A DNA stretch of 64,000 bases, taken from contig NW_027476390.1 of assembly GCF_051020955.1 (NCBI RefSeq), forward strand, positions 186,001 through 250,000, given 5' to 3'. Origin of the DNA: Megalopta genalis. Its lineage: Eukaryota > Arthropoda > Insecta > Hymenoptera > Halictidae. Positions 35,331 to 48,838 of the stretch are shown piece by piece (position 1 is the first letter of the stretch; every line of letters begins with the position of its first letter). Below the pieces are notes generated by a model. That model did not search any database. It was given only the letters and a program-made list of their open reading frames with translations, and was not told the DNA's origin. A program made the translations under genes and the position numbers.

Positions 35331-38032
35331 GAAGCTAAATCATTCGCTTCGCATGGATTTGAAGCTAAGCCATCAACTTCGCGTTGACTTGATGCTAAAT
35401 CATGTGTTTCGCATGGATTTGAAGCTAACTCGTTTGTTTCGCATGCAGTTGAAGCTGAATCATGAATATCACAAGTATTTGAAGCTAATCTATTCGTTTC
35501 GCATGGATTCGAAGATAACCCTTCTTCTTCGCATTGATTTGAAGCTAAATCATGTGTTTCGCATGGATTTGAAGCTAACTCGTTTGTTTCGCATGCTGTT
35601 GAAGCTAAATCATGTATATCACAAGTATATGAAGCTAACCCATTTGTTTCGCATGGTTTCGAAGATAAGCCTTCTACTTCGCATTGATTTTAATCTAAAT
35701 CATGTGTTTCGCATGGATTTGAAGCTAACTCGTTTGTTTCGCATGCAGTTGAAGCTGAATCATGAATATCACAAGTATTTGAAGCTAATCTATTCGTTTG
35801 GCATGGATTCGAAGATAACCTTTCTTCTTCGCATTGATTTGAAGCTAAATCATGTGTTTCGCATGGATTTGAAGCTAACTCGTTTGTTTCGCATGCTGTT
35901 GAAGCTAAATCATGTATATCACAAGTATTTGAAGCTAAACCATTTGATTCCCATGGATTTGAAGCTAAGCTTTCTACTTAGCATTGATTTGAAGATAAAT
36001 CATGTTTTTCGCTTGGACTTGAAGTTAACTCGTTTGCTTCACCTGCTGTTGAAGCTAAATCATGTATATCACAAGTATTTGAAGCTATATCATTTGTTTC
36101 GCATGGATTCGAAAATAACCCTTCTAATTCGCATTCATTGGAACCTAAATCATGTGTTTCGCATGGATTTGAAGCTAACTCGTTTGTTTCGCATGCTGTT
36201 GAAGCTAAATCATGTATATCACAAGTATTTGAAGTTAAACAATTTGTTTCGCATGGTTTCGAAGATAATCCATATACTTCGCATCGATTTGAAGCTAAAT
36301 CATGTGTTTCGCATGGGTTTGAAGCTAACTCGTTTGTTTCGCCTGCATTTGAAGCTATATCACTTAAATTCACAAATATGTGAAGCTAAATCATTCGCTT
36401 CGCATGGATTTGAAGCTAAGCCATCAACTTCGCGTTGACTTGATGCTAAATCATGTGTTTCGCATGGATTTGAAGCTAACTCGTTTGTTTCGCATGCTGT
36501 TGAAGCTAAATCATGTATATCACAAGTATTTGAAGTTAAACAATTCTTTCGCATGGTTTCGAAGGTAATCCATATACTTCGCATTGATTTGAAGCTAAAT
36601 CATGTGTTTCGCATGGGTTTGAAGCTAACTCGTTTGTTTCGCCTGCATTTGAAGCTATATCACTTATATTCACAAGTATGTGAAGCTAAATCATTCGCTT
36701 CGCATGGATTTGAAGCTAAGCCATCAACTTCGCGTTGACTTGATGCTAAATCATGTGTTTCGCATGGATTTGAAGCTAACTCGTTTGTTTCGCATGCAGT
36801 TGAAGCTGAATCATGAATATCACAAGTATTTGAAGCTAATCTATTCGTTTCGCATGGATTCGAAGATAACCCTTCTTCTTCGCATTGATTTGAAGCTAAA
36901 TCATGTGTTTCGCATGGATTTGAAGCTAACTCGTTTGTTTCGCATGCTGTTGAAGCTAAATCATGTATATCACAAGTATATGAAGCTAATCCATTTGTTT
37001 CGCATGGTTTCGAAGATAAGCCTTCTACTTCGCATTGATTTTAATCTAAATTATGTGTTTCGCATGGATTTGAAGCTAACTCGTTTGTTTCGCATGCAGT
37101 TGAAGCTGAATCATGAATATCACAAGTATTTGAAGCTAATCTATTCGTTTCGCATGGATTCGAAGATAACCTTTCTTCTTCGCATTGATTTGAAGCTAAA
37201 TCATGTGTTTCGCATGGATTTGAAGCTAACTCGTTTGTTTCGCATGCTGTTGAAGCTAAATCATGTATATCACAAGTATTTGAAGCTAAACCATTTGATT
37301 CCCATGGATTTGAAGCTAAGCTTTCTACTTAGCATTGATTTGAAGATAAATCATGTTTTTCGCTTGGACTTGAAGTTAACTCGTTTGCTTCACCTGCTGT
37401 TGAAGCTAAATCATGTATATCACAAGTATTTGAAGCTATATCATTTGTTTCGCATGGATTCGAAAATAACCCTTCTAATTCGCATTCATTGGAACCTAAA
37501 TCATGTGTTTCGCATGGATTTGAAGCTAACTCGTTTGTTTCGCATGCTCTTGAAGCTAAATCATGTATATCACAAGTATTTGAAGTTAAACAATTTGTTT
37601 CGCATGGTTTCGAAGATAATCCATATACTTCGCATCGATTTGAAGCTAAATCATGTGTTTCGCATGGGTTTGAAGCTAACTCGTTTGTTTCGCATTCTGT
37701 TGAAGCTAAATCAAGTGTATCACAAGTATTTGAAGCCAATCCATTTGCTTCGCATGGATTCGAAGATCAGCCTTCTACTTCGCATTGATTAGATGATAAA
37801 TCATATGTTTCGCATGGATTTGAAGCTAACTCGTTTGCTTCGCATGCTATTGAAGCTAAATCAAGTGTATCAAAAGTATTTGAAGCTAAACCATTTGTTT
37901 CGCATGGATTCGAAGATTAGCCTTCTACTTCGCATTGATTAGATGCTAAATCATGTGTTTAGCATGGGTTTGAAGCTAACTCGTTTGTTTCGCCTGCATT
38001 TGAAGCTATATCACTTATATTCACAAGTATGT
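35331..38032. repeat. Blocks of 7, 2 and 9 pentamers
   Basis: Blocks end at 36381, 36681 and 38032. This is the partner of 23266-25817. Its first block has seven pentamers where the partner has six. One T is missing near 36,544 (CAATTCTTTCGC), making the 2-pentamer block 300 bp. A C for G change sits near 37,548 (GCATGCTCTTGAAGC). Confidence 0.86.
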
Positions 38033-39683
38033 GAAGCTAAATCATTCGTTTCGCATGGATTTGAAGCAAAGCCATCAACTTCGCGTTGACTTGATACTAA
38101 ATCATGTTTTTCGTTTGGACTTGAAGCTAACTCGTTTGTTTAGCATGTTGTTGAAGCTAAATCATGTATATCACAAGTATTTGAAGCTATATCATATGTT
38201 TCGCATGGATTCGAAGATAACCCTTCTAATTCGCATTGATTTGAAGCTAAATCTTGTGTTTCGCATGGATTTGAAGCTAACTCGTTTGTTTCGCATGCTG
38301 TTGAAGCTAAGTCATGTATATCACAAGTATTTGAAGCTAAACCATTTGATTCGCATGGATTCGAAGATAAGCCTCCTACATCGCATTGATTTGAAGCTAA
38401 ATCATGTGTTCGCATGGATTTGAAGCTAACTCGTTTCTTTCGCATGCTGTTGAAGCTAAATCATGTATATCACAAGTATTTGAAGCTATTTCATATGTCT
38501 CGCATGGATTCGAAGATAACCCTTCTAATTCGCATTGATTTGAAGCTAAATCATTCGTTACGCATGGATTTGAAGCTAAGCCATAAACTTCGCGTTGAAT
38601 TGATGCTAAATCATGTTTTTCGTTTGGACTTGAAGCTAACTCCTTTATTTCGCATGCTGTTGAAGCTAAATCAAGTGTATCACAAGTATTTGAATCCAAA
38701 TCATGTGTTTCACATGGATTTGAAGGTAAATTTTTTTGTTTCGCATGCAGTTGAAGCTGAATCATGTATATCACAAGCATTTGAAGCTAAACTATTCGTT
38801 TCGCATGGATTCGAAGATAAGCCTTCCACTTCGCATTGATTTCAAGCTAAATCATGTGTTCCGCATGGATTTGAATCGAACTCGTTTGTTTCGCTTGCTG
38901 TTGAAGCTAAATCATGTATATCACAAGTATTTGAAGTTAAATCATTCGCTTCGCATGGATTTGAAGCTAAGCCATCAACTTCGCGTTGACTTGATGCTAA
39001 ATCATGTGTTTCGCATGGATTTGAAGCTAACTCGTTTGTTTCGCATGCTGTTGAAGCTGAATCATGTATATCACAAGTATTTGTAGCTATATCATATGTT
39101 TCGCATGGATTCGAAGATAACCCTTCTAATTCGCATTGATTTGAAGCTAAATCATGTGTTTCGCATGGATTTGACGCTAACTCGTTTGTTTCGCATGCAG
39201 TTGAAGCTGAATCATGAATATCACAGGTATTTGAAGCTAATCTATTCGTTTCGCATGGATTCGAAGATAACCCTTCTTCTTCGCATTGATTTGAAGCTAA
39301 ATCATGTGTTTCGCATGGGTTTGAAGCTAACTCGTTTATTTCGCATGCTGTTGAAGCTAAATCATGTATATCACAAGTATATGAAGCTAATCCATTTGTT
39401 TCGCATGGTTTCGAAGATAAGCCTTCTACTTCGCATTCATTAGAACCTAAATCATGTGTTTTGCATGGATTTGAAGCTAACTCGTTTGTTTCGCATGCTG
39501 TTGAAGCTAAATCATGTATATCACAAGTATTTGAAGTTAAACAATTTGTTTCGCATGGTTTCGAAGATAATCCATATACTTCGCATTGATTTGAAGCTAA
39601 ATCATGTGTTTCGCATGGGTTTGAAGCTAACTCGTTTGTTTCGCCTTCATTTGAAGCTATATCACTTATATTCACAAGTATGT
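38033..39683. repeat. 1,651-bp tandem duplication, copy 1
   Basis: Eleven pentamers plus the marker base. The next 1,651 bp (39684-41334) is almost identical, so this is one of the youngest duplications in the window. Differences noticed: CATATGTCTCGC near 38,496 against TTTCGC in copy 2, and GAAGCAAAGCC near 38,065 against GAAGCTAAGCC. The 277-codon minus frame at 38842-39675 is identical in copy 2. Confidence 0.92.
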
Positions 39684-41334
39684 GAAGCTAAATCATTCGT
39701 TTCGCATGGATTTGAAGCTAAGCCATCAACTTCGCGTTGACTTGATACTAAATCATGTTTTTCGTTTGGACTTGAAGCTAACTCGTTTGTTTAGCATGTT
39801 GTTGAAGCTAAATCATGTATATCACAAGTATTTGAAGCTATATCATATGTTTCGCATGGTTTCGAAGATAACCCTTCTAATTCGCATTGATTTGAAGCTA
39901 AATCTTGTGTTTCGCATGGATTTGAAGCTAACTCGTTTGTTTCGCATGCTGTTGAAGCTAAGTCATGTATATCACAAGTATTTGAAGCTAAACCATTTGA
40001 TTCGCATGGATTCGAAGATAAGCCTCCTACATCGCATTGATTTGAAGCTAAATCATGTGTTCGCATGGATTTGAAGCTAACTCGTTTCTTTCGCATGCTG
40101 TTGAAGCTAAATCATGTATATCACAAGTATTTGAAGCTATTTCATATGTTTCGCATGGATTCGAAGATAACCCTTCTAATTCGCATTGATTTGAAGCTAA
40201 ATCATTCGTTACGCATGGATTTGAAGCTAAGCCATAAACTTCGCGTTGAATTGATGCTAAATCATGTTTTTCGTTTGGACTTGAAGCTAACTCCTTTATT
40301 TCGCATGCTGTTGAAGCTAAATCAAGTGTATCACAAGTATTTGAATCCAAATCATGTGTTTCACATGGATTTGAAGGTAAATTTTTTTGTTTCGCATGCA
40401 GTTGAAGCTGAATCATGTATATCACAAGCATTTGAAGCTAAACTATTCGTTTCGCATGGATTCGAAGATAAGCCTTCCACTTCGCATTGATTTCAAGCTA
40501 AATCATGTGTTCCGCATGGATTTGAATCGAACTCGTTTGTTTCGCTTGCTGTTGAAGCTAAATCATGTATATCACAAGTATTTGAAGTTAAATCATTCGC
40601 TTCGCATGGATTTGAAGCTAAGCCATCAACTTCGCGTTGACTTGATGCTAAATCATGTGTTTCGCATGGATTTGAAGCTAACTCGTTTGTTTCGCATGCT
40701 GTTGAAGCTGAATCATGTATATCACAAGTATTTGTAGCTATATCATATGTTTCGCATGGATTCGAAGATAACCCTTCTAATTCGCATTGATTTGAAGCTA
40801 AATCATGTGTTTCGCATGGATTTGACGCTAACTCGTTTGTTTCGCATGCAGTTGAAGCTGAATCATGAATATCACAGGTATTTGAAGCTAATCTATTCGT
40901 TTCGCATGGATTCGAAGATAACCCTTCTTCTTCGCATTGATTTGAAGCTAAATCATGTGTTTCGCATGGGTTTGAAGCTAACTCGTTTATTTCGCATGCT
41001 GTTGAAGCTAAATCATGTATATCACAAGTATATGAAGCTAATCCATTTGTTTCGCATGGTTTCGAAGATAAGCCTTCTACTTCGCATTCATTAGAACCTA
41101 AATCATGTGTTTTGCATGGATTTGAAGCTAACTCGTTTGTTTCGCATGCTGTTGAAGCTAAATCATGTATATCACAAGTATTTGAAGTTAAACAATTTGT
41201 TTCGCATGGTTTCGAAGATAATCCATATACTTCGCATTGATTTGAAGCTAAATCATGTGTTTCGCATGGGTTTGAAGCTAACTCGTTTGTTTCGCCTTCA
41301 TTTGAAGCTATATCACTTATATTCACAAGTATGT
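39684..41334. repeat. 1,651-bp tandem duplication, copy 2
   Basis: Second copy of 38033-39683. It has CATGGTTTCGAAG near 39,860 where copy 1 has CATGGATTCGAAG. Both carry the compensating pair of a lost T in ATGTGTTCGCATGG and a long T run, and both carry TTTGACGCTAACTCG. Confidence 0.92.
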
Positions 41335-43135
41335 GAAGCTAAATCATTCGTTTCGCATGGATTTGAAGCTAAGCCATCAACTTCGCGTTGACTTGATGCT
41401 AAATCATGTGTTTCGCATGGATTTGAAGCTAACTCGTTTGTTTCGCATGCTGTTGAAGCTGAATCATGTATATCACAAGTATTTGTAGCTATATCATATG
41501 TTTCGCATGGATTCGAAGATAACCCTTCTAATTCGCATTGATTTGAAGCTAAATCATGTGTTTCGCATGGATTTGAAGCTAACTCGTTTGTTTCGCATGC
41601 AGTTGAAGCTGAATCATGAATATCACAGGTATTTGAAGCTAATCTATTCGTTTCGCATGGATTCGAAGATAACCCTTCTTCTTCGCATTGATTTGAAGCT
41701 AAATCATGTGTTTCGCATGGGTTTGAAGCTAACTCGTTTATTTCGCATGCTGTTGAAGCTAAATCATGTATATCACAAGTATATGAAGCTAATCCATTTG
41801 TTTCGCATGGTTTCGAAGATAATCCATATACTTCGCATTGATTTGAAGCTAAATCATGTGTTTCGCATGGGTTTGAAGCTAACTCGTTTGTTTCGCATGC
41901 AGTTGAAACTGAATCATGAATATCACAAGCATTTGAAGCTAATCTATTCGTTTCGCATGGATTCGAAGATAACCCTTCTTCTTCGCATTGATTTGAAGCT
42001 AAATCATATGTTTCGCATGGATTTGAAGCTAACTCGTTTGTTTCGCATGCTGTTGAAGCTAAATCATGTATATCACAAGTATATGAAGCTAATCCATTTG
42101 TTTCGCATGGTTTCGAAGATAAGCCTTCTACTTCGCATTGATTTTAATCTAAATCATGTGTTTCGCATGGATTTGAAGCTAACTCGTTTGCTTCGCATGC
42201 AGTTGAAGCTGAATCATGAATATCACAAGTATTTGAAGCTAATCTATTCGTTTCGCATGGATTCGAAGATAACCTTTCTTCTTCGCATTGATTTGAAGCT
42301 AAATCATGTGTTTCGCATGGATTTGAAGCTAACTCGTTTGTTTCGCATGCTGTTGAAGCTAAATCATGTATATCACAAGTATGTGAAGCTAATCCGTTTG
42401 TTTCGCATGGTTTCGAAGATAAGCCTTCTACTTCGCATTGATTTGCAGATAAATCATGTGTTTCGCATGGATTTGAATCTAACTCGTTTGTTTCGCATGC
42501 TGTTGAAGCTGAATCATGTATATCACAAGTATTTGAAGCTAAACCATTTGATTCCCATGGATTTGAAGCTAAGCTTTCTACTTAGCATTGATTTGAAGAT
42601 AAATCATGTTTTTCGCTTGGACTTGAAGTTAACTCGTTTGCTTCGCATGCTGTTGAAGCTAAATCATGTATATCACAAGTATTTGAAGCTATATCATATG
42701 TTTCGCATGGATTCGAAGATAAGCCTCCTACTTCGCATTGATTTGAAGCTAAATCATGTGTTTCGCATGGATTTGAATCTAACTCGTTTGTTTCGGATGC
42801 TGTTGAAGTTAAATCATGTATATCACATGTATTTGAAGCTATATCATTTGTTTCGCATGGATTCGAAAATAACCCTTCTAATTCGCATTCATTGGAACCT
42901 AAATCATGTGTTTCGCATGGATTTGAAGCTAACTCGTTTGTTTCGCATGCTGTTGAAGCTAAATCATGTATATCACAAGTATTTGAAGTTAAACAATTTG
43001 TTTCGCATGGTTTCGAAGATAATCCATATACTTCGCATCGATTTGAAGCTAAATCATGTGTTGCGCATGGGTTTGAAGCTAACTCGTTTGTTTCGCCTGC
43101 ATTTGAAGCTATATCACTTAAATTCACAAATATGT
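41335..43135. repeat. 12-pentamer block
   Basis: The block is 1,801 bp with no private indel. The left part (from 41.50 kb) matches 5.80, 26.88 and 31.14 kb. The right part (42.32-43.13 kb) matches 14.79-15.60 kb at 27,530 bp. One plus frame stays open for 564 codons here (41498-43192), helped by the absence of small indels. Confidence 0.87.
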
Positions 43136-45539
43136 GAAGCTAAATCATTCGCTTCGCATGGATTTGAAGCTAAGCCATCAACTTCGCGTTGACTTGATGC
43201 TAAATCATGTGTTTCGCATGGATTTGAAGCTAACTCGTTTGTTTCGCATGCTGTTGAAGCTAAATCATGTATATCACAAGTATTTGAAGTTAAACAATTT
43301 CTTTCGCATGGTTTCGAAGGTAATCCATATACTTCGCATTGATTTGAAGCTAAATCATGTGTTTCGCATGGGTTTGAAGCTAACTCGTTTGTTTCGCCTG
43401 CATTTGAAGCTATATCACTTATATTCACAAGTATGTGAAGCTAAATCATTCGCTTCGCATGGATTTGAAGCTAAGCCATCAACTTCGCGTTGACTTGATG
43501 CTAAATCATGTGTTTCTTATGGATTTGAAGCTAACTCGTTTGTTTCGCATGCAGTTGAAGCTGAATCATGAATATCACAAGTATTTGAAGCTAATCTATT
43601 CGTTTCGCATGGATTCGAAGATAACCCTTCTTCTTCGCATTGATTTGAAGCTAAATCATGTGTTTCGCATGGATTTGAAGCTAACTCGTTTGTTTCGCAT
43701 GCTGTTGAAGCTAAATCATGTATATCACAAGTATATGAAGCTAATCCATTTGTTTCGCATGGTTTCGAAGATAAGCCTTCTACTTCGCATTGATTTTAAT
43801 CTAAATCATGTGTTTCGCATGGATTTGAAGCTAACTCGTTTGTTTCGCATGCAGTTGAAGCTGAATCATGAATATCACAAGTATTTGAAGCTAATCTATT
43901 CGTTTCGCATGGATTCGAAGATAACCTTTCTTCTTCGCATTGATTTGAAGCTAAATCATGTGTTTCGCATGGATTTGAAGCTAACTCGTTTGTTTCGCAT
44001 GCTGTTGAAGCTAAATCATGTATATCACAAGTATTTGAAGCTAAACCATTTGATTCCCATGGATTTGAAGCTAAGCTTTCTACTTAGCATTGATTTGAAG
44101 ATAAATCATGTTTTTCGCTTGGACTTGAAGTTAACTCGTTTGCTTCACCTGCTGTTGAAGCTAAATCATGTATATCACAAGTATTTGAAGCTATATCATT
44201 TGTTTCGCATGGATTCGAAAATAACCCTTCTAATTCGCATTCATTGGAACCTAAATCATGTGTTTCGCATGGATTTGAAGCTAACTCGTTTGTTTCGCAT
44301 GCTGTTGAAGCTAAATCATGTATATCACAAGTATTTGAAGTTAAACAATTTGTTTCGCATGGTTTCGAAGATAATCCATATACTTCGCATAGATTTGAAG
44401 CTAAATCATGTGTTTCGCATGGGTTTGAAGCTAACTCTTTTGTTTCGCCTGCATTTGAAGCTATATCACTTAAATTCTCAAGTATGTGAAGCTAAATCAT
44501 TCGCTTCGCATGGATTTGAAGCTAAGCCATCAACTTCGCGTTGACTTGATGCTAAATCATGTGTTTCGCATGGATTTGAAGCTAACTCGTTTGTTTCGCA
44601 TGCTGTTGAAGCTAAATCATGTATATCACAAGTATTTGAAGTTAAACAATTTCTTTCGCATGGTTTCGAAGGTAATCCATATACTTCGCATTGATTTGAA
44701 GCTAAATCATGTGTTTCGCATGGGTTTGAAGCTAACTCGTTTCTTTCGCATGCTGTTGAAGCTAAATCATGTATATCACAAGTATTTGAAGCTATTTCAT
44801 ATGTTTCGCATGGATTCGAAGATAACCCTTCTAATTCGCATTGATTTGAAGCTAAATCATTCGTTACGCATGGATTTGAAGCTAAGCCATAAACTTCGCG
44901 TTGAATTGATGCTAAATCATGTTTTTCGTTTGGACTTGAAGCTAACTCCTTTATTTCGCATGCTGTTGAAGCTAAATCAAGTGTATCACAAGTATTTGAA
45001 TCCAAATCATGTGTTTCACATGGATTTGAAGGTAAATTTTTTTGTTTCGCATGCAGTTGAAGCTGAATCATGTATATCACAAGCATTTGAAGCTAAACTA
45101 TTCGTTTCGCATGGATTCGAAGATAAGCCTCCCACTTCGCATTGATTTCAAGCTAAATCATGTGTTCCGCATGGATTTGAATCGAACTCGTTTGTTTCGC
45201 TTGCTGTTGAAGCTAAATCATGTATATCACAAGTATTTGAAGTTAAATCATTCGCTTCGCATGGATTTGAAGCTAAGCCATCAACTTCGCGTTGACTTGA
45301 TACTAAATCATGTTTTTCGTTTGGACTTGAAGCTAACTCGTTTGTTTAGCATGTTGTTGAAACTAAATCATGTATATCACAAGTATTTGAAGCTAAACCA
45401 TTTGCTTCGCATGGATTCTAAAATCAGCCTTCTACTTCGCATTGATTAGATGCTAAATCATGTGTTTAGCATGGGTTTGAAGCTAACTCGTTTGTTTCGC
45501 CTGCATATGAAGCTATATCACTTATATTCACAAGTATGT
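43136..45539. repeat. Blocks of 2, 7 and 7 pentamers
   Basis: Blocks end at 43436, 44487 and 45539. The second resembles 24.47-25.47 and 36.68-37.69 kb. The third joins a 23.3-kb-type start to the 21.7-22.2 kb type at about 44.74 kb, without the lost T that precedes this segment elsewhere. The T-run gain near 45,045 (GGTAAATTTTTTTG) is therefore not cancelled and the block is 1,052 bp. Confidence 0.85.
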
Positions 45540-48500
45540 CAAGCTAAATCATTCGTTTCGCATTTATTTGAAGCAAAGCCATCAACTTCGCGTTGACTTG
45601 ATACTAAATCATGTTTTTCGTTTGGACTTGAAGCTAACTCGTTTGTTTAGCATGTTGTTGAAGCTAAATCATGTATATCACAAGTATTTGAAGCTATATC
45701 ATATGTTTCGCATGGATTCGAAGATAACCCTTCTAATTCGCATTGATTTGAAGCTAAATCATGTGTTTCGCATGGATTTGAAGCTAACTCGTTTGTTTCG
45801 CATGCTGTTGAAGCTAAGTCATGTATATCACAAGTATTTGAAGCTAAACCATTTGTTTCGCATGGGTTGGAAGATAAGCCTCCTACCTCGCATTGATTTG
45901 AAGCTAAATCATGTGTTCGCATAGACTTGAAGCTACCTCGTTTGTTTCGCATTCTGTTGAAGCTAAATCAAGTGTATCACAAGTATTTGAAGCCAAACCA
46001 TTTGCTTCGCATGGATTCGAAGCTCAGCCTTCTACTTCGCATTTATTAGATGGTAAATCATGCGTTTCGCATGGATTTGAAGCTAACTCGTTTGTTTCGC
46101 ATTCTGTTGAAGCTAAATCATGCATATCACAAGTATTTGAAGCTAAACCATTTGTTTCGCATGGATTCGAAGATAAGCCTCCTACTTCGCATTGATTTGA
46201 AGCTAAATCATGTGCTCGCATGGATTTGAAGCTACCTCGTTTGTTTCGCATGCTGTTAAAGCTAAATCATGTATATCACAAGTATTTGATGCTAAACCAT
46301 TTGCTTCGCATGGATTCGAAGGTCAGCCTTCTACTTCGCATTGATTAGATGCTAAATCATGTGTTTCGCATGGGTTTGAAGCTAACTCGTTTGTTTCGCC
46401 TGCATTTGAAGTCATATCACTTATATTTTCAAGTATGTGAAGCTAAATCATTCGTTTTGCATGGATTTGAAGCTAAGCCATCAACTTCGCGTTGACGTGA
46501 TGCTAATTCATGTGTCTCGCATGGATTTGAAGCTAACTCGTTTGTTTAGCATGCAGTTGAAGCTGAATCATGTATATCAAAAGTATTTGAAGCTAAACTA
46601 TTCGTTTCGCATGGATTCGAAGATAAGCCTTCCACTTCGCATTGATTTGAAGCTAAATCATGTGTTTCGCATGGATTTGAAGCTAACTCGTTTGTTTCGC
46701 ATGCTGTTGAAGCTAAATCATGTATATCACAAGTATTTGAAGCTATATCATATGTTTCGCATGGAATCGAAGATAACCCTTCTAATTCGCATTGATTTGA
46801 AGCTAAATCATGTGTTTCGGATGGATTTGAAGCTAACTCGTTTGTTTCGCATGCTGTTGAAGCTAAATCATGTATATCACAAGTATTTGAAGCTAATCCA
46901 TTTGCTTCGCATGGATTCGAAGATCAGCCTTCTACTTCGCATTGATTAGACGATAAATCATATGTTTCGCATGGATTTGAAGCTAACTCGTTTGCTTCGC
47001 ATGCTATTGAAGCTAAATCAAGTGTATCACAAGTATTTGAAGCTAAACCATTTGTTTCGCATGGATTCGAAGATTAGCCTTCTACTTCGCATTGATTAGA
47101 TGCTAAATCATGTGTTTAGCATGGGTTTGAAGCTAACTCGTTTGTTTCGCCTGCATTTGAAGCTATATCACTTATATTCACAAGTATGTGAAGCTAAATC
47201 ATTCGTTTCGCATGGATTTGAAGCAAAGCCATCAACTTCGCGTTGACTTGATACTAAATCATGTTTTTCGTTTGGACTTGAAGCTAACTCGTTTGTTTAG
47301 CATGTTGTTGAAGCTAAATCATGTATATCACAAGTATTTGAAGCTATATCATATGTTTCGCATGGATTCGAAGATAACCCTTCTAATTCGCATTGATTTG
47401 AAGCTAAATCTTGTGTTTCGCATGGATTTGAAGCTAACTCGTTTGTTTCGCATGCTGTTGAAGCTAAGTCATGTATATCACAAGTATTTGAAGCTAAACC
47501 ATTTGATTCGCATGGATTCGAAGATAAGCCTCCTACATCGCATTGATTTGAAGCTAAATCATGTGTTCGCATGGATTTGAAGCTAACTCGTTTCTTTCGC
47601 ATGCTGTCGAAGCTAAATCATGTATATCACAAGTATTTGAAGCTATTTCATATGTTTCGCATGGATTCGAAGATAACCCTTCTAATTCGCATTGATTTGA
47701 AGCTAAATCATTCGTTACGCATGGATTTGAAGCTAAGCCATAAACTTCGCGTTGAATTGATGCTAAATCATGTTTTTCGTTTGGACTTGAAGCTAACTCC
47801 TTTATTTCGCATGCTGTTGAAGCTAAATCAAGTGTATCACAAGTATTTGAATCCAAATCATGTGTTTCACATGGATTTGAAGGTAACTTTTTTTGTTTCG
47901 CATGCAGTTGAAGCTGAATCATGTATATCACAAGCATTTGAAGCTAAACTATTCGTTTCGCATGGATTCGAAGATAAGCCTTCCACTTCGCATTGATTTC
48001 AAGCTAAATCATGTGTTCCGCATGGATTTGAATCGAACTCGTTTGTTTCGCTTGCTGTTGAAGCTAAATCATGTATATCACAAGTATTTGAAGTTAAACA
48101 ATTTGTTTCGCATGGATTCGATGATAACCCATGTACTTTGCATTGATTTGAAGCTAAATCATGTGTTTCGCAAGGATTTGAATCCAACTCGTTTGATTCG
48201 CATGCTGTTGAAGATAAATCAAGGGTATCACAAGTATTTGAAGCCAAACCATTTGCTTCGCATGGTTTCGAAGATCAGCCATCTACTTCGCATTTATTAG
48301 ATGCTAAATCATGTGTTTCGAATGGATTTGAAGCTAACTCGTTTGTTTCGCATTCTGTTGAAGCTAAATCATGTACATCACAAGTATTTGAAGCTAAACC
48401 ATTTGTTTCGCATGGATTCGAAGATAGTGCATCTACTTCGCATTGATTTGAAGATAAATCATGTGTTTCGCATGGATTTGAATCCAACTCGTTTATTTCG

Positions 48501-48838
48501 CATGCTGTTGAAGATAAATCATGTATATCGCAAGTATATGAAGCTAATCCAATTGTTTCGCTTGGATTCGAAGATAAGCCTCCTACTTCGCATTGATTTG
48601 AAGCTAAATCATGTGTTCGCATGGATTTGAAGCTAACTCGTTTGCTTCGCATGCTGTTGAATCTAAATCAAGTGTATCACAAGTATTTGAAGCTAAACCA
48701 TTTGTTTCGCATGGATTCGAATATTAGCCTCTACTTCGCATTGATTAGATGCTAAATCATGTGTTTAGCATGGGTTTGAAGTTAACTCGTTTGTTTCGCC
48801 TGCATTTGAAGCTATATCACTTATATTAACAAGTATGT
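45540..48838. repeat. More diverged blocks of 6, 5 and 11 pentamers
   Basis: Blocks end at 46438, 47189 and 48838. Markers are altered (ATATTTTCAAG at 46438, ATATTAACAAG at 48838; GTATGTCAAGC at 45539). Two lost bases occur in TGTGTTCGCAT and TGTGCTCGCAT (near 45,913 and 46,213). From 47.19 to about 48.1 kb the content returns to the 21.31-kb type, then shifts to the variants typical of 48-60 kb, such as GATAGTGCATCTACTTCG near 48,423. Confidence 0.83.
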
